Origin: Alkalibacillus filiformis
Lineage (GTDB): Bacteria; Bacillota; Bacilli; Bacillales; Alkalibacillaceae
Direction of reading: 5' to 3'
Length of the DNA stretch: 64,000 nucleotides
Assembly: GCF_030814115.1 (NCBI RefSeq)
Contig: NZ_JAUSUP010000001.1
Span: 434,001 to 498,000 of the forward strand
Shown one piece after another: positions 37,310 to 46,963 of the stretch. Position numbers and translations under genes: made by a program. Positions within the stretch are counted from its first letter, which is position 1, and each line of letters starts with the position of its first letter. The notes under the pieces were generated by a model, which saw nothing but the letters and a program-made list of their open reading frames with translations, was not told where the DNA came from and ran no database searches.

Positions 37310-37354
37310 AAACTGCACGAGACCAAATGACAAACATTTGGTCTCGTGCAGTTT
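37310..37354. terminator. Bidirectional terminator between selB and selD
   Basis: Perfect 20-bp stem: 37310-37329 pairs with 37335-37354 (CATTTGGTCTCGTGCAGTTT), 5-base loop ACAAA. T-rich on the plus side and A-rich on the other, so it serves both convergent transcripts. It overlaps the selD stop. Confidence 0.95.
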
Positions 37355-38411
37355 ATTTTACATAAATACTTTTTTCAGATCCTTCAACAACTTCACCGAT
37401 GATATACGCTCGGTCGCCAAACACTTCATCCATTTGTTTAACATACTGCTCAGCTTGGTTACAATTCATTGAGATTAATAAACCACCTGAAGTAATGGCA
37501 TCAGCTAAGATTACCTTTGTTTGTTCCTGTACATGTGATTCAAATGTTACATTTTTATCTAACCAATTAAGGTTAGCTTTAGTACCACCAGGAACAGCAC
37601 CTTGTTCGACAAGCTCTTTAACGCCTTGAATAACAGGAACTTGGTTGTGATTTATAATTAGTGATTTCTCACTACCTTTTGCAATTTCTAAAGCATGGCC
37701 TAATAATCCAAAACCAGTAACGTCTGTCACAGCATGCGGCTTAAATGGACGCAACTGTTCTGCTGAATACTTATTTAATTGCGCCATCCATTTAATGGCT
37801 TCATCTGCTAAATGTTGAGATGCTAAGCCTTTTTTAATAGCTGTTGTGATGATTCCAATACCGATTGGTTTCGTAAGGACTAATACATCTCCAGCTTGCG
37901 CTTGACTATTCGTCCATAATTGATTAGGATGCACAAAACCAGTTACAGATAGTCCGAATTTCGGTTCGTCATCATCAATTGAATGACCACCTATAATAGA
38001 AGCTTCAGCCTCATGCACTTTATCTTCAGCCCCTTGAAGCACTTCAGCTAATACATCTGATCCATATTTTTTTACAGAAAAACCAACGATGTTTAAAGCT
38101 GTTTTAGCATCTGCCCCCATAGCATAAACATCACTTAAAGCATTAGCGGCTGCAATTTGTCCAAATGTGTATGCATCATCGACAATCGGAGTGAAATAAT
38201 CAACCGTTTGAACCATTGCTAGCTCATCTGTTATTTGATAAACACCCGCATCATCAGAACTGTTTTGACTATACAATACTTGAGGATCATCTGATTTTCG
38301 TTCAACTTGACTCAACACTTGAGTCAGCTCGCTCGGTGCGAGTTTACATCCTCACCCAGCTTTAGATGAAAGGGAAGTTAGACGTAAAATTTCATCACGT
38401 TCCTTACTCAT
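37353..38411 (-). CDS. selD: Selenophosphate synthetase SelD, itself a selenoprotein (in-frame TGA)
   Basis: Makes selenophosphate from selenide and ATP for Sec-tRNA synthesis. Read from ATG at 38411 (GAGGTGATT upstream) the frame runs MSKERDEILRLTSLSSKAG-TGA-GCKLAPSEL and then without break to the usual end, 352 residues counting TGA (38354-38352) as Sec. The TGA falls exactly at the catalytic Cys/Sec of SelD (motif G-[C/U]-G-C-K), so this is a Sec-type SelD. A plain ORF search starts only at codon 32 and loses the active site. Other motifs: SSDDAGVYQI, VDYFTPIVDDAYTFGQIAAANALSDVYAMGA, TDVTGFGLLGHALEIA. Convergent with selB, divergent from the SelW-like gene. Confidence 0.95.
38328..38354 (-). 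promoter_or_regulatory. Candidate bacterial SECIS of selD
   Basis: On the minus strand the UGA (38354-38352) is followed after 9 bases by a hairpin CTCGC-ACCGA-GCGAG (5-bp stem, 5-base loop, 38342-38328). A second hairpin TGACTCAA-GTG-TTGAGTCA follows. Distance and size fit the apical part of a bacterial SECIS, which lies just after the UGA inside the coding region. Confidence 0.6.
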
Positions 38412-38531
38412 ATGAATCACCTCCAAAGTTACAATATTACATTCACCTATATTTTACTAGAAAATGATTGAAAATTGTTGAAAAAGGTTATGTTGTTTTA
38501 TAGGCTAGTATTTAAGAAGGGGGTAAAAATT

Positions 38532-38765
38532 ATGAGTTATAAAGTATCAATTGAGTTTTGCATGCAGTGAAACTACGCGCCAAAAGCTGCGAGTTTCGCA
38601 GATGAGTTATTTACTAAATTCCGTCACGAAATTTCAGAAATGAAATTAGTACCAGCGGCTGGTGGAGCTTTTGAAGTAACAGTTGATGGTAAAAAGTTAT
38701 ATTCAAAACTAGACACTGGCGTTTTTCCTGAGGCTGAGGAAGTTATTAAAGAAATGAAATCTTAA
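38532..38765 (+). CDS. SelW-like (Rdx family) selenoprotein with CxxU motif
   Basis: A short frame not visible to ordinary ORF calling: MSYKVSIEFCMQ-TGA-NYAPKAASFADEL, then open to TAA, 77 residues counting the TGA at 38568-38570 as Sec. The start follows AGGGGG. The result has the SelW/SelT/SelH (Rdx) thioredoxin-like fold signature: an initial beta strand with C-x-x-U, then a helix, and later the VPAAGGAFEVTVDGKKLYSKLDTGVFPEAEEVIKEM region. The C-x-x-U redox pair is the usual place for Sec in this family. The gene lies between selD and selA, within the Sec locus. In the family these proteins are redox-active, though their physiological partners are unclear. Confidence 0.92.
38568..38597 (+). 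promoter_or_regulatory. Candidate SECIS of the SelW-like gene
   Basis: Hairpin starting at the UGA itself: GAAACT (38569-38574) pairs with AGTTTC (38592-38597); inside, CGC (38576-38578) pairs with GCG (38589-38591) and GC with GC around the loop CAAAA, with one bulged T. The stem-loop is about 29 bases, the right size and place for a bacterial SECIS. Confidence 0.65.
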
Positions 38766-38774
38766 GGTAAAATG

Positions 38775-38806
38775 TGGCCCGCTCGTTTAGCTAAACGGTG
38801 GGCTGC
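38775..38806 (+). terminator. Terminator after the SelW-like gene
   Basis: Imperfect stem GCCCGCTCGTTTA / TAAACGGTGGGC with a two-base loop, followed by TGCTTTATTG. It separates the SelW-like gene from selA, which has its own TATAAT at 38831-38836. Confidence 0.6.
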
Positions 38807-38869
38807 TTTATTGTTTGCATTCAATTAAGTTATAATAGTAGTGAAATAATTAAATTATGGAGCGATTGG

Positions 38870-40267
38870 ATGAATTTATTAAGAAATATTCCACCAATAC
38901 ACGAATTACTTAATGACAACAGAATAGTTGTTGAAATTAAACAACATAACATCTCATACGAAGAGGCGAAACAATCTCTACAAGATAGCGTTCAGTCTGT
39001 TCGTGATGAAATTTTAAACGATGAATTCTCAAATTTTAGTGTAGATGATCTATTTGATTTAATAATAGAAAAAACAATCAAACAAATAGAACAACATAAA
39101 ATTCATAACTTACAACCTGTAATTAATGGGACAGGGACTATCTTACATACAAATTTAGGGCGAGCGCGATTAGCTCCTCAAGCTATAGATCACGTCGTTA
39201 ATAGCGCTTCATATTATTCAACTTTAGAATATGATATAACGACTGGCAAAAGAGGTTCAAGGCACGATCTTGTAGAACAATATATTACAAGTTTAACAGG
39301 TGCTGAGTCCGCAATCGTTGTTAATAATAATGCGGCGGCCGTTTACATGGTTCTATCTAGCTTTGCAAAAAACTATGAAGCAATTGTTTCACGTGGCGAA
39401 CTAGTTGAAATTGGAGGAAGCTTTCGCGTCTCATCGATTATGGAAGAAAGCGGTACAACCCTTAAAGAAATCGGAACGACGAATAAAACACATTTATTCG
39501 ACTATGAACAAGCCATTCATAACGAAACGAAAATGATTATGAAAGTTCATACGAGTAACTTTTACATGAGTGGTTTTACTTCAAGTGTAGATCGTAAAGA
39601 TTTAGCAAACCTCGCTCATCGTCACAACTTAATTTACTATGAAGATTTAGGTAGTGGTTTACTGTATGACTTGAGTGGTCAGGGGATAACTGATGAACCG
39701 ATTGTAAAAGATGTAATCAACAAAGGAGTCGATCTTGTTTCATTTAGTGTCGATAAACTATTAGGTGGACCACAAGCAGGCGTTATTGCAGGTAAGAAAA
39801 AGTATATCGATACACTAAAAAAACATCAGTTAGCAAGAGTATTAAGAGTTGATAAAATGACTTATGCAGCACTTGAGGAAACACTTCGACTAACATTAAC
39901 TAATCAGGTTGAACAAATACCTACTTTACGTGACATTTTAAAAGACTCTAATACCGTACAAGACGAAGTCATGGTATTTTTAGAAGAATTAAGAGATTTT
40001 GAACAATTAATAGTTGAACCTTGTGAAATGAAGTCTAAAGTAGGGGGAGGTACATTACCTGAAGTAGAGCTTGATTCTTTTGGAATTAAAGTCAAATGTC
40101 AAGTACAGACAGCTGAGCAGTTAAGTCAGCAGTTGCGCACATGTTCGATCCCAATCATTGTCAGGGTTGAAAACGACTCAGTCATGATTGATTTTCGGAC
40201 TTTGGAACGTCATGAACAGGATGAAATAAGAAAAGCATTACAAGAACTAAATAATCGATTAAAGTAA
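38870..40267 (+). CDS. selA: L-seryl-tRNA(Sec) selenium transferase SelA
   Basis: PLP enzyme, a decamer, that converts Ser-tRNA(Sec) to Sec-tRNA(Sec) with selenophosphate from SelD. The start at 38870 (MNLLRNIPPIHELLNDNR) follows TGGAGCG and gives 465 aa, the normal size; the frame to 38798 passes through a promoter. Motifs: INGTGTILHTNLGRA, GKRGSRHDLVEQYI, YYEDLGSGLLYDL (Asp for PLP) and SFSVDKLLGGPQAGVI, where Lys is the Schiff-base residue. With selB, selC and selD in the same 7 kb, the whole Sec pathway is present. Confidence 0.96.
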   Translation: MNLLRNIPPIHELLNDNRIVVEIKQHNISYEEAKQSLQDSVQSVRDEILNDEFSNFSVDDLFDLIIEKTIKQIEQHKIHNLQPVINGTGTILHTNLGRARLAPQAIDHVVNSASYYSTLEYDITTGKRGSRHDLVEQYITSLTGAESAIVVNNNAAAVYMVLSSFAKNYEAIVSRGELVEIGGSFRVSSIMEESGTTLKEIGTTNKTHLFDYEQAIHNETKMIMKVHTSNFYMSGFTSSVDRKDLANLAHRHNLIYYEDLGSGLLYDLSGQGITDEPIVKDVINKGVDLVSFSVDKLLGGPQAGVIAGKKKYIDTLKKHQLARVLRVDKMTYAALEETLRLTLTNQVEQIPTLRDILKDSNTVQDEVMVFLEELRDFEQLIVEPCEMKSKVGGGTLPEVELDSFGIKVKCQVQTAEQLSQQLRTCSIPIIVRVENDSVMIDFRTLERHEQDEIRKALQELNNRLK

Positions 40268-40419
40268 GCGTTTTCATGCAAAAATTTTAGTTTTAATGTT
40301 TTACTTCTATATCTTTTTAATATAAAATGAATACGTGCAGAAATATTGGCTTTTCTGTAGAAAAACGCTAATTATTTTAATGAGACGAAATATTACATAA
40401 GTTAAGGGGGTAAAGTAAC

Positions 40420-43134
40420 ATGGTAGCTAATCTTTCTTCAAATGCAAAAAAGCAATTTGAGCTTAATGGTAAGACTTATAACTATTACCATCTAAAAACG
40501 CTAGAAGAAAAAGGTTTTGGCGACGTATCACGCTTACCTTATTCAATCCGCGTTCTTTTAGAATCAGTTTTACGTCAATACGACGGTCATGTTATTAAAG
40601 ATGAACACATTGAAAAACTAGCAAAATGGGCAGATGGCGAGAAGGTCGATGTACCATTCAAACCATCTCGTGTTATTTTGCAAGACTTTACAGGAGTGCC
40701 AGCAGTAGTAGACTTAGCATCTCTACGTAAAGCAATGGTTGATATGGGTGGAAACCCTGATCAAATTAATCCTGAGGTACCAGTTGACTTAGTCATTGAC
40801 CACTCAGTACAAGTTGACAGATATGGCACAGCGGATGCGCTACGTGTCAATATGGAAATGGAATTCGAACGTAACAAAGAGCGTTATGAATTCTTACATT
40901 GGGCACAGAAAGCATTCGATAACTACCGCGCTGTACCACCAGCAACAGGTATCGTGCACCAAGTTAACTTAGAGTACATTGCTAACGTTGTACACGAACA
41001 ACAGCAAGAAGACGGCACTTATGATGCATTCCCAGATACACTAGTTGGTACTGACTCACATACGACGATGATCAATGGTCTAGGTGTTCTAGGTTGGGGT
41101 GTAGGTGGTATTGAAGCAGAAGCAGGTATGCTAGGTCAGCCTTCATATTTCCCAACTCCTGAAGTAATCGGTGTTAAACTAACAGGTAGTTTCCCAGAAG
41201 CTACTACAGCAACAGACTTAGCGTTAAAAGTAACGCAAGTTCTACGTGAGAAGAATGTAGTAGGTAAGTTCGTTGAATTCTTCGGTCCTGGTCTAACTGA
41301 AATGCCACTTGCAGACCGTGCAACGATCTCAAACATGGCACCTGAGTATGGTGCAACTTGTGGTTTCTTCCCAGTAGACGAAGAGACTCTAGACTACATG
41401 CGTTTAACTGGTCGTACTGAAGAGCAAATCCAGTTAGTTAAGGAATACCTACAGAAGAACGATCTATTCTACACGCCAGATCAAGAAGATCCCGCGTTTA
41501 CTCAGTTAGTAGAGATCGATTTATCTGATTTAGAACCTAACTTATCTGGGCCGAAGCGTCCACAAGACTTAATTCCGCTTTCAGAGATGAAAGAATCATT
41601 TAACAAAGCGTTAACAGCTCCAGCTGGTAACCAAGGCTTTGGATTAGATGAGAAAGATAAAGAAAAGGAAGCTGTTGTTAAATTTAATGACGGCGGCGAG
41701 ACGACAATGAAAACAGGTGCATTAGCGATTGCAGCTATTACATCTTGTACAAACACGTCAAACCCACACGTTATGTTAGGTGCTGGTCTATTAGCTAAGA
41801 AAGCTGTAGAAAAAGGCTTAGAAGTACCTTCATACGTGAAAACTTCATTAGCACCTGGTTCAAAAGTAGTTACAAACTACTTAGAGAACTCTGGATTAAT
41901 GGAATACCTAAACAAGTTAGGCTTTAACCTTGTGGGTTACGGTTGTACAACTTGTATCGGTAACTCAGGTCCATTACTACCTGAAATTGAGGAAGCAATT
42001 GCTGATTCTGACTTAACTGTATCATCCGTACTTTCAGGTAACCGTAACTTTGAAGGACGTATTCACCCATTAGTACGTGCTAACTACTTAGCTTCACCAC
42101 CATTAGTAGTAGCGTACGCTCTAGCTGGTACAGTAGATCTTGACGTCTTAAATGAACCATTAGGTCAAGATGCTGATGGTAATGACGTATTCTTCAAAGA
42201 CATCTGGCCATCATCAGATGAAATCAAGTCTGAAATCGCGAAGGTTGTAACACCTGAAATCTTCCGTAAAGAATACGAAGAAGTATTTGATTCAAACGAA
42301 GAGTGGAACCAAATCCAAACAACGGATGAACCGTTATATGAGTTTGATGAAGATTCAACTTATATTCAAAACCCACCATTCTTTGAAGAAATGTCTAAAG
42401 ATCCTAAGGAAGTAGCACCATTAGAAGGTTTACGTGTGATTGGTAAGTTCGGTGATTCTGTAACGACTGACCACATTTCACCAGCAGGTGCGATTCCTAA
42501 AGATATGCCAGCTGGTCAATACCTAATGGAAAAAGATGTTTCTCCACGTAACTTCAACTCATATGGTTCTCGTCGTGGTAACCATGAAGTTATGATGCGC
42601 GGTACGTTTGGTAACATCCGTATCCGTAACGAAATCGGTGGCGGTAAAGAAGGTGGATTTACTACGCACTGGCCAACAGGCGATGTAATGCCTATTTACG
42701 ACGCAGCCATGAGATATAAAGAGGAAGGTACTGGACTATGTATAATTGCTGGCGATGACTACGGCATGGGTAGTTCACGTGACTGGGCTGCAAAAGGTAC
42801 TGACTTACTAGGTATCAAAACAGTAATTGCTCAAAGCTTTGAGCGTATTCACCGTTCTAACTTAGTTATGATGGGCGTACTACCTCTTCAATTCCAGAAA
42901 GGTGACACAATTGAGTCACTTGGTTTAACTGGAGAAGAGGTCATGAACGTTGAAGTTAATGAAGACGTCAAGCCTCATGACTTAGTAAAAGTAACAGCTA
43001 CAAATGACCAAGGTGAAACAACAGAATTTGAAGTTGTTGCACGTTTCGATAGTGACGTAGAAGTTGATTACTACCGTCATGGTGGTATCCTTCCAATGGT
43101 ACTTCGTAACAAGCTTCAAACAGTTGAAAAATAA
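40420..43134 (+). CDS. acnA: Aconitate hydratase (AcnA type)
   Basis: TCA cycle enzyme converting citrate to isocitrate through a 4Fe-4S cluster; in Bacillus (citB) the apo form also binds mRNA. 904 aa. Cluster cysteines: [14 protein letters not shown] and [13 protein letters not shown]. Substrate-site stretches [40 protein letters not shown] and [10 protein letters not shown] are intact. The start follows AAGGGGG. It is followed by a strong terminator. In B. subtilis yneN follows citB; here a divergent catalase gene stands between them. Confidence 0.98.
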   Translation: MVANLSSNAKKQFELNGKTYNYYHLKTLEEKGFGDVSRLPYSIRVLLESVLRQYDGHVIKDEHIEKLAKWADGEKVDVPFKPSRVILQDFTGVPAVVDLASLRKAMVDMGGNPDQINPEVPVDLVIDHSVQVDRYGTADALRVNMEMEFERNKERYEFLHWAQKAFDNYRAVPPATGIVHQVNLEYIANVVHEQQQEDGTYDAFPDTLVGTDSHTTMINGLGVLGWGVGGIEAEAGMLGQPSYFPTPEVIGVKLTGSFPEATTATDLALKVTQVLREKNVVGKFVEFFGPGLTEMPLADRATISNMAPEYGATCGFFPVDEETLDYMRLTGRTEEQIQLVKEYLQKNDLFYTPDQEDPAFTQLVEIDLSDLEPNLSGPKRPQDLIPLSEMKESFNKALTAPAGNQGFGLDEKDKEKEAVVKFNDGGETTMKTGALAIAAITSCTNTSNPHVMLGAGLLAKKAVEKGLEVPSYVKTSLAPGSKVVTNYLENSGLMEYLNKLGFNLVGYGCTTCIGNSGPLLPEIEEAIADSDLTVSSVLSGNRNFEGRIHPLVRANYLASPPLVVAYALAGTVDLDVLNEPLGQDADGNDVFFKDIWPSSDEIKSEIAKVVTPEIFRKEYEEVFDSNEEWNQIQTTDEPLYEFDEDSTYIQNPPFFEEMSKDPKEVAPLEGLRVIGKFGDSVTTDHISPAGAIPKDMPAGQYLMEKDVSPRNFNSYGSRRGNHEVMMRGTFGNIRIRNEIGGGKEGGFTTHWPTGDVMPIYDAAMRYKEEGTGLCIIAGDDYGMGSSRDWAAKGTDLLGIKTVIAQSFERIHRSNLVMMGVLPLQFQKGDTIESLGLTGEEVMNVEVNEDVKPHDLVKVTATNDQGETTEFEVVARFDSDVEVDYYRHGGILPMVLRNKLQTVEK

Positions 43135-43145
43135 ACTTTATTATA

Positions 43146-43177
43146 AAAGCCACCGTTTTAAACGGTGGCTTTTTTTC
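43146..43177 (+). terminator. Terminator after acnA
   Basis: Stem AAGCCACCGTTT / AAACGGTGGCTT with a 2-base loop, then TTTTTT. It also faces the 3' end of the convergent catalase gene. Confidence 0.92.
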
Positions 43178-43179
43178 GG

Positions 43180-45300
43180 TTATGCTTGTTTTTCATCTTG
43201 TAACTCACGATCCCAATGTCTGTGTTGAGCTAATTGTTCTAAAAACGTTTGGCTAAAATCTTGTAACTGTTCAGACTGAATCGTCACTACACCATGATCA
43301 TTGAACAGCTCGTTGTTTGATTGTTTAGTTGCAAGTAGTGTGGACTGAGGAAGTACAGTTGAGAATAAATCGACTGCATCATTACTAGCTGCTATTGTTT
43401 TAGCATGCGCGAATGTATCTTTAATAAAGTCTTTCGCTTCTTTGTGTGTCATTAACTGATCGACATGTTGTTTCCCGCCAGGAATGAATATACCGTCATA
43501 CATAACAGAATGTGTTGTCGAGTAATTTTTATGGACATCGACTGGTTCATTTTGATCACTGTGTAATTTCCCTAACGTCTTACTAACGACCTCGACGTGT
43601 ATGTCATTGTTTCGCAAAGTTGTCACCATTTCCTGTAGTTCCTTGTTTTTAAAACCATCAGCGAGTAAAATGGCCACTTTTCTTGTATTAGAAGAGAAGG
43701 TCGTTTGTAACTGACTTAATGCTGGTGATGGTGTAACTTGAGGTTCTTGGTTGTTTGATTGTGGTGGTTCAACACCAACACCTTTTGCAATTTCATTGGC
43801 AAGTGTATGACTAACATTACTGAACATCTCTACGACTTGCTGCTTAATTTTAGGGTCTTTGACATTACCAACCTCAAAGTGAAACGCCTTATGAATATGT
43901 CTTTTCTCATGCTCGGTCATGCTATTGTAAAATAAAGTCGCTTGCGTATAATGATCTTTGAAACTTTCACTCCGTTTCCTAACTTTATAACCATCGACTT
44001 TTTCTTGGTAATGTTCAAATCCACCTTCAGCAAATGAACTAGTCTTAGGATCATTGTTTTGTAAGCCGTTCGGGCTATATGCCACTTTTCCTTTATTTAT
44101 CGTCATACGGTGGAATCCATCACGTTGATTGTTATGAACAGGTACAATCGGACGGTTAATTGGAATTTCATGAAAGTTAGGTCCACCTAAGCGCAACAGT
44201 TGTGTATCTAAATAAGAGAACAAGCGACCTTGTAATAATGGGTCATTTGTAAAGTCAATACCAGGTACGATATTGCCCATATGAAATGCTGCTTGCTCTG
44301 TCTCAGCAAAGAAGTTGTCCTGATTTCGATTTAGCGTCATCTTTCCAATAATCTTGACTGGAATTTGTTCTTCAGGCCATATTTTCGTCGGATCGAGTAT
44401 ATCAAAGTCAAAATCAAATTCTTGGTTTTCCTCAATAACTTGAATGCCTAATTCAAATTCAGGATACTCCCCATTGTTAATAGCCTCCCATAAATCTTGT
44501 CTATGATAATCAGGATTTTTCCCGGCTATTTTTTGTGCTTCATCCCACGTTAATGAGTGTGTACCTAAAAGTGGTTTCCAGTGGAACTTCACAAACTTTG
44601 CCTGCCCTTGTTCATTTACTAAGCGGAACGTATGAACACCGAAACCTTCCATCATACGAAAACTTCTAGGAATACCTCGGTCAGACAATAACCACATAAT
44701 CATATGCGCTGACTCACGATTTTGTACAACCCAATCCCAAAAAGTATCATGCGCAGCTGACGCTTGTGGAATTTCATTATCGGGTTCTGGTTTTATTGCA
44801 TGGACGAGGTCGGGAAACTTAATCGCGTCTTGAATAAAAAAGATCGGCATATTGTTCCCAACTAAATCGAAGTTTCCATCTTCGGTATAAAATTTTGTAG
44901 CGAACCCTCGAACATCGCGTACTGTATCAGCTGAACCACGGGAACCAACAACCGTTGAAAAGCGGACAAATACAGGTGTTTTTACTGATGGATCTTGAAG
45001 GAATTTTGCTTTCGTTAATTCCTTCATAGACTCGTAAGGTTGAAAGTAGCCATGAGCCCCAAATCCTCTTGCATGTACAACTCGTTCAGGGATTCGTTCG
45101 TGGTCAAAGTGTGTCATCTTTTCTCTGAAGTGAAAGTCTTCCATAATAGTTGGTCCTCGTTCACCTGCAGTAAGTGACTGAGACGTATCAGACAGTTTAG
45201 CCCCTTGATTCGTGCTTAATTTTTCACTTTGATTACTGTTTTTAAAGGCATTAAGCTGTTCATTTTTTGCATCTTGTTGATTATTTTGATCGTCTGGCAT
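43180..45300 (-). CDS. katE: Large-subunit catalase (KatE/HPII type)
   Basis: Clade-2 monofunctional haem catalase, 706 aa. Catalytic His region RVVHARGFGAHGYF, Asn region VGNNMPIFFIQDAIKFPDLVHA, and the proximal haem Tyr in RLFSYLDTQLLRLGGPNF. The C-terminal 150 residues form a DJ-1/PfpI-like domain (KVAILLADGFKNKE), which marks the large-subunit class. The N-terminus is a hydrophilic Gln/Asn-rich tail (MPDDQNNQQDAKNEQ). AGGAGGAG precedes the ATG. In bacilli this class is often under sigma-B or sporulation control; I see no clear motif here. It is an insertion between citB and yneN relative to B. subtilis. Confidence 0.95.
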   Translation of the reverse strand: MPDDQNNQQDAKNEQLNAFKNSNQSEKLSTNQGAKLSDTSQSLTAGERGPTIMEDFHFREKMTHFDHERIPERVVHARGFGAHGYFQPYESMKELTKAKFLQDPSVKTPVFVRFSTVVGSRGSADTVRDVRGFATKFYTEDGNFDLVGNNMPIFFIQDAIKFPDLVHAIKPEPDNEIPQASAAHDTFWDWVVQNRESAHMIMWLLSDRGIPRSFRMMEGFGVHTFRLVNEQGQAKFVKFHWKPLLGTHSLTWDEAQKIAGKNPDYHRQDLWEAINNGEYPEFELGIQVIEENQEFDFDFDILDPTKIWPEEQIPVKIIGKMTLNRNQDNFFAETEQAAFHMGNIVPGIDFTNDPLLQGRLFSYLDTQLLRLGGPNFHEIPINRPIVPVHNNQRDGFHRMTINKGKVAYSPNGLQNNDPKTSSFAEGGFEHYQEKVDGYKVRKRSESFKDHYTQATLFYNSMTEHEKRHIHKAFHFEVGNVKDPKIKQQVVEMFSNVSHTLANEIAKGVGVEPPQSNNQEPQVTPSPALSQLQTTFSSNTRKVAILLADGFKNKELQEMVTTLRNNDIHVEVVSKTLGKLHSDQNEPVDVHKNYSTTHSVMYDGIFIPGGKQHVDQLMTHKEAKDFIKDTFAHAKTIAASNDAVDLFSTVLPQSTLLATKQSNNELFNDHGVVTIQSEQLQDFSQTFLEQLAQHRHWDRELQDEKQA

Positions 45301-45456
45301 ATAAACTCCTCCTATATATGTAAGCTCTATACGTAGTTTGCCAAATCACACCATATTTATTCCTGTATTTAGTAATAGAAGTTCACTGAATCGTAATCCA
45401 TACTTTACGTATTTTTTTAGAAAATTTGGTATGATGAATGAGTAGGGAGTGGTAGC

Positions 45457-46131
45457 ATGAACGACTTAATTCAAATTGGTCCTTTAAACATATTTGTACC
45501 CTATTTATTTTACATAGCTGGTATAGTCGCATCTTTAGTAGTGGCTCACTTCTTAATCAAACGTTTGATTAATTATGATTTCCCAAAGAAACCAGCCGAT
45601 TTAATGCTTGAATATTGGATCGTATTCATTGTCGTTTGGAAGTTAAGTTATTTTATTAACTATCCAGCTGATCTGTTAAACAATCCTTTAGCTGTTATTT
45701 ATTTTGACGGTGGAACGTTAGGTTTACTTTTAGGTGTTATTGGAATTGCTGTATTCAGTTATGTTCAATTTAAACGCCACAATATCACTATTCCTGTTCA
45801 ATTATTGTTAATCTTACAAGCTATATTCGTATTTATTGTATTTGATCAAGCAACGTCTTTCCTATACGGATTTGACCTTTACATTTTTATAGAGGTTGTC
45901 TCATACATTGTATTGATTAGTATTTTGTTTCGCTTAGTTAAGCCTGTTACTTTATTTAAAGTTTTCCAAGCATACAGATGGTTTGTTATTACTTGGGCTT
46001 TATTTAGAGTATTACAAAATGAAATTCATATATATACTCAAACATTATTTATAGTGTTACTATTAGCTATTCTCACAATTGTTGCAGAATGGTACTTAAA
46101 CCAAAAAGTGAAAGGAGATCATTCAAATTGA
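45457..46131 (+). CDS. Multipass membrane protein with Lgt-like pattern, coupled to a thioredoxin
   Basis: 224 aa, about seven transmembrane helices. The opening IQIGPLNIFVPYLFYIAGIVASLVVAHFLIKR and the later NPLAVIYFDGGTLGLLLGVIGIAVF resemble prolipoprotein diacylglyceryl transferase (Lgt), where the matching motif is HGGLLGG. The His of that motif is Asp here, and the Lgt signature around R-x-G-N-F-x-N-x-E is not seen, so it is unlikely to be an active Lgt. The stop codon lies inside the TTG start region of the TlpA-like gene (TTGA), which means close translational coupling. I infer a membrane partner for that thioredoxin. Confidence 0.7.
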   Translation: MNDLIQIGPLNIFVPYLFYIAGIVASLVVAHFLIKRLINYDFPKKPADLMLEYWIVFIVVWKLSYFINYPADLLNNPLAVIYFDGGTLGLLLGVIGIAVFSYVQFKRHNITIPVQLLLILQAIFVFIVFDQATSFLYGFDLYIFIEVVSYIVLISILFRLVKPVTLFKVFQAYRWFVITWALFRVLQNEIHIYTQTLFIVLLLAILTIVAEWYLNQKVKGDHSN

Positions 46132-46709
46132 ACACAATGTTAAAGCGTATTTTAGGCTTGGCCATTATCGGTGTATTACTTGGAATCATCGTTTATAACA
46201 CGTGGTTTGATGATACAGCAGGAGATCCAGAAGGGGATGGGATTTTTGTTCAGCCTGATGGCGTTGATATTGATACAGATGGTGTAGAAGTTGGAGATAT
46301 GGCTCCTAACTTCAAATTACAAACCCTTAATGGGGAGGAAGCTGAACTAGCTGATTTTAGAGGACAAAAAGTTATGATCAACTTTTGGGCTACTTGGTGT
46401 CCACCTTGTCGTGCAGAAATGCCTCACATGCAAGAAATTCATGAGGAGTATGATGATGAGGTTGTCATTTTAGCAGTTAATGCGACGAGCCAGGAGACAT
46501 CGCATGATACAGTGCAGGACTTTATAGATGAACTACAATTAACGTTTCCAATTTTAATGGATGAAACAGGAGAAGTTAATGTACGTTACCAAGCTTTAAG
46601 TCTGCCAACAACGTATTTCGTTAATACTGAAGGTGAACTACAAATCCCAAGACATGTCGGGCCACTTTCATATGATGATATGGTCAGAAAAATTGAAGAA
46701 TTAGATTAA
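46128..46709 (+). CDS. yneN: Membrane-anchored TlpA/ResA-like thioredoxin (YneN type)
   Basis: 193 aa. N-terminal transmembrane anchor (about 7-24), a short acidic extracellular stretch, then an AhpC/TlpA-type thioredoxin domain with active site FWATWCPPCRAEMP and cis-Pro LPTTYF. It acts outside the membrane on disulfides; CcdA, encoded 14 kb upstream, is a likely electron donor. The start is TTG at 46128 (AAAGGAG 10 bases upstream), overlapping the stop of the preceding gene; an ATG three codons later is an alternative. The name follows the B. subtilis gene order citB-yneN-tlp. Confidence 0.87.
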   Translation: MNTMLKRILGLAIIGVLLGIIVYNTWFDDTAGDPEGDGIFVQPDGVDIDTDGVEVGDMAPNFKLQTLNGEEAELADFRGQKVMINFWATWCPPCRAEMPHMQEIHEEYDDEVVILAVNATSQETSHDTVQDFIDELQLTFPILMDETGEVNVRYQALSLPTTYFVNTEGELQIPRHVGPLSYDDMVRKIEELD

Positions 46710-46758
46710 GTATAAACATTACGAATCATGGTAATCCTAGTAAAAAAAGGAGACGATC

Positions 46759-46908
46759 ATGATGCGTAGAAAAGAACGACTCTCTTTCCAATCTTTAGTT
46801 AAAGATGAAAAGGAGAAGATCCTGAACAACCAAGAAGAACTTGACAAAATTTATGACAAAATTGAATCGCGAATGGAATTAGTTAGAAATCCTAAAAAAC
46901 ATGCATAG
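46759..46908 (+). CDS. Small basic protein, FbpB-like
   Basis: 49 aa, too short for most ORF lists: starts MMRRKERLSFQSLVKDEKEK and ends RNPKKHA. The start ATG at 46759 follows AAAAAGGAGACG, a strong ribosome site. The pattern (basic N-terminus, FxxLVxxxKxxIL, then a helical DKIxxKIExR stretch) is that of the FbpB/Fbp family of small Fur-regulated basic proteins of Bacillus, which help small RNA FsrA spare iron. I could not find a convincing Fur box, so iron control is not shown here. Confidence 0.7.
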   Translation: MMRRKERLSFQSLVKDEKEKILNNQEELDKIYDKIESRMELVRNPKKHA

Positions 46909-46963
46909 CTCATGACTGGTTTCCCAAACTATGATTAATTACATCATAAAGGAGATGGATGGA

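Noticed and set aside
37103-37337. Short ORFs on both strands between selB and selD
   Set aside because: They run through the 144-bp inverted-repeat element and its terminator; composition is not protein-like.
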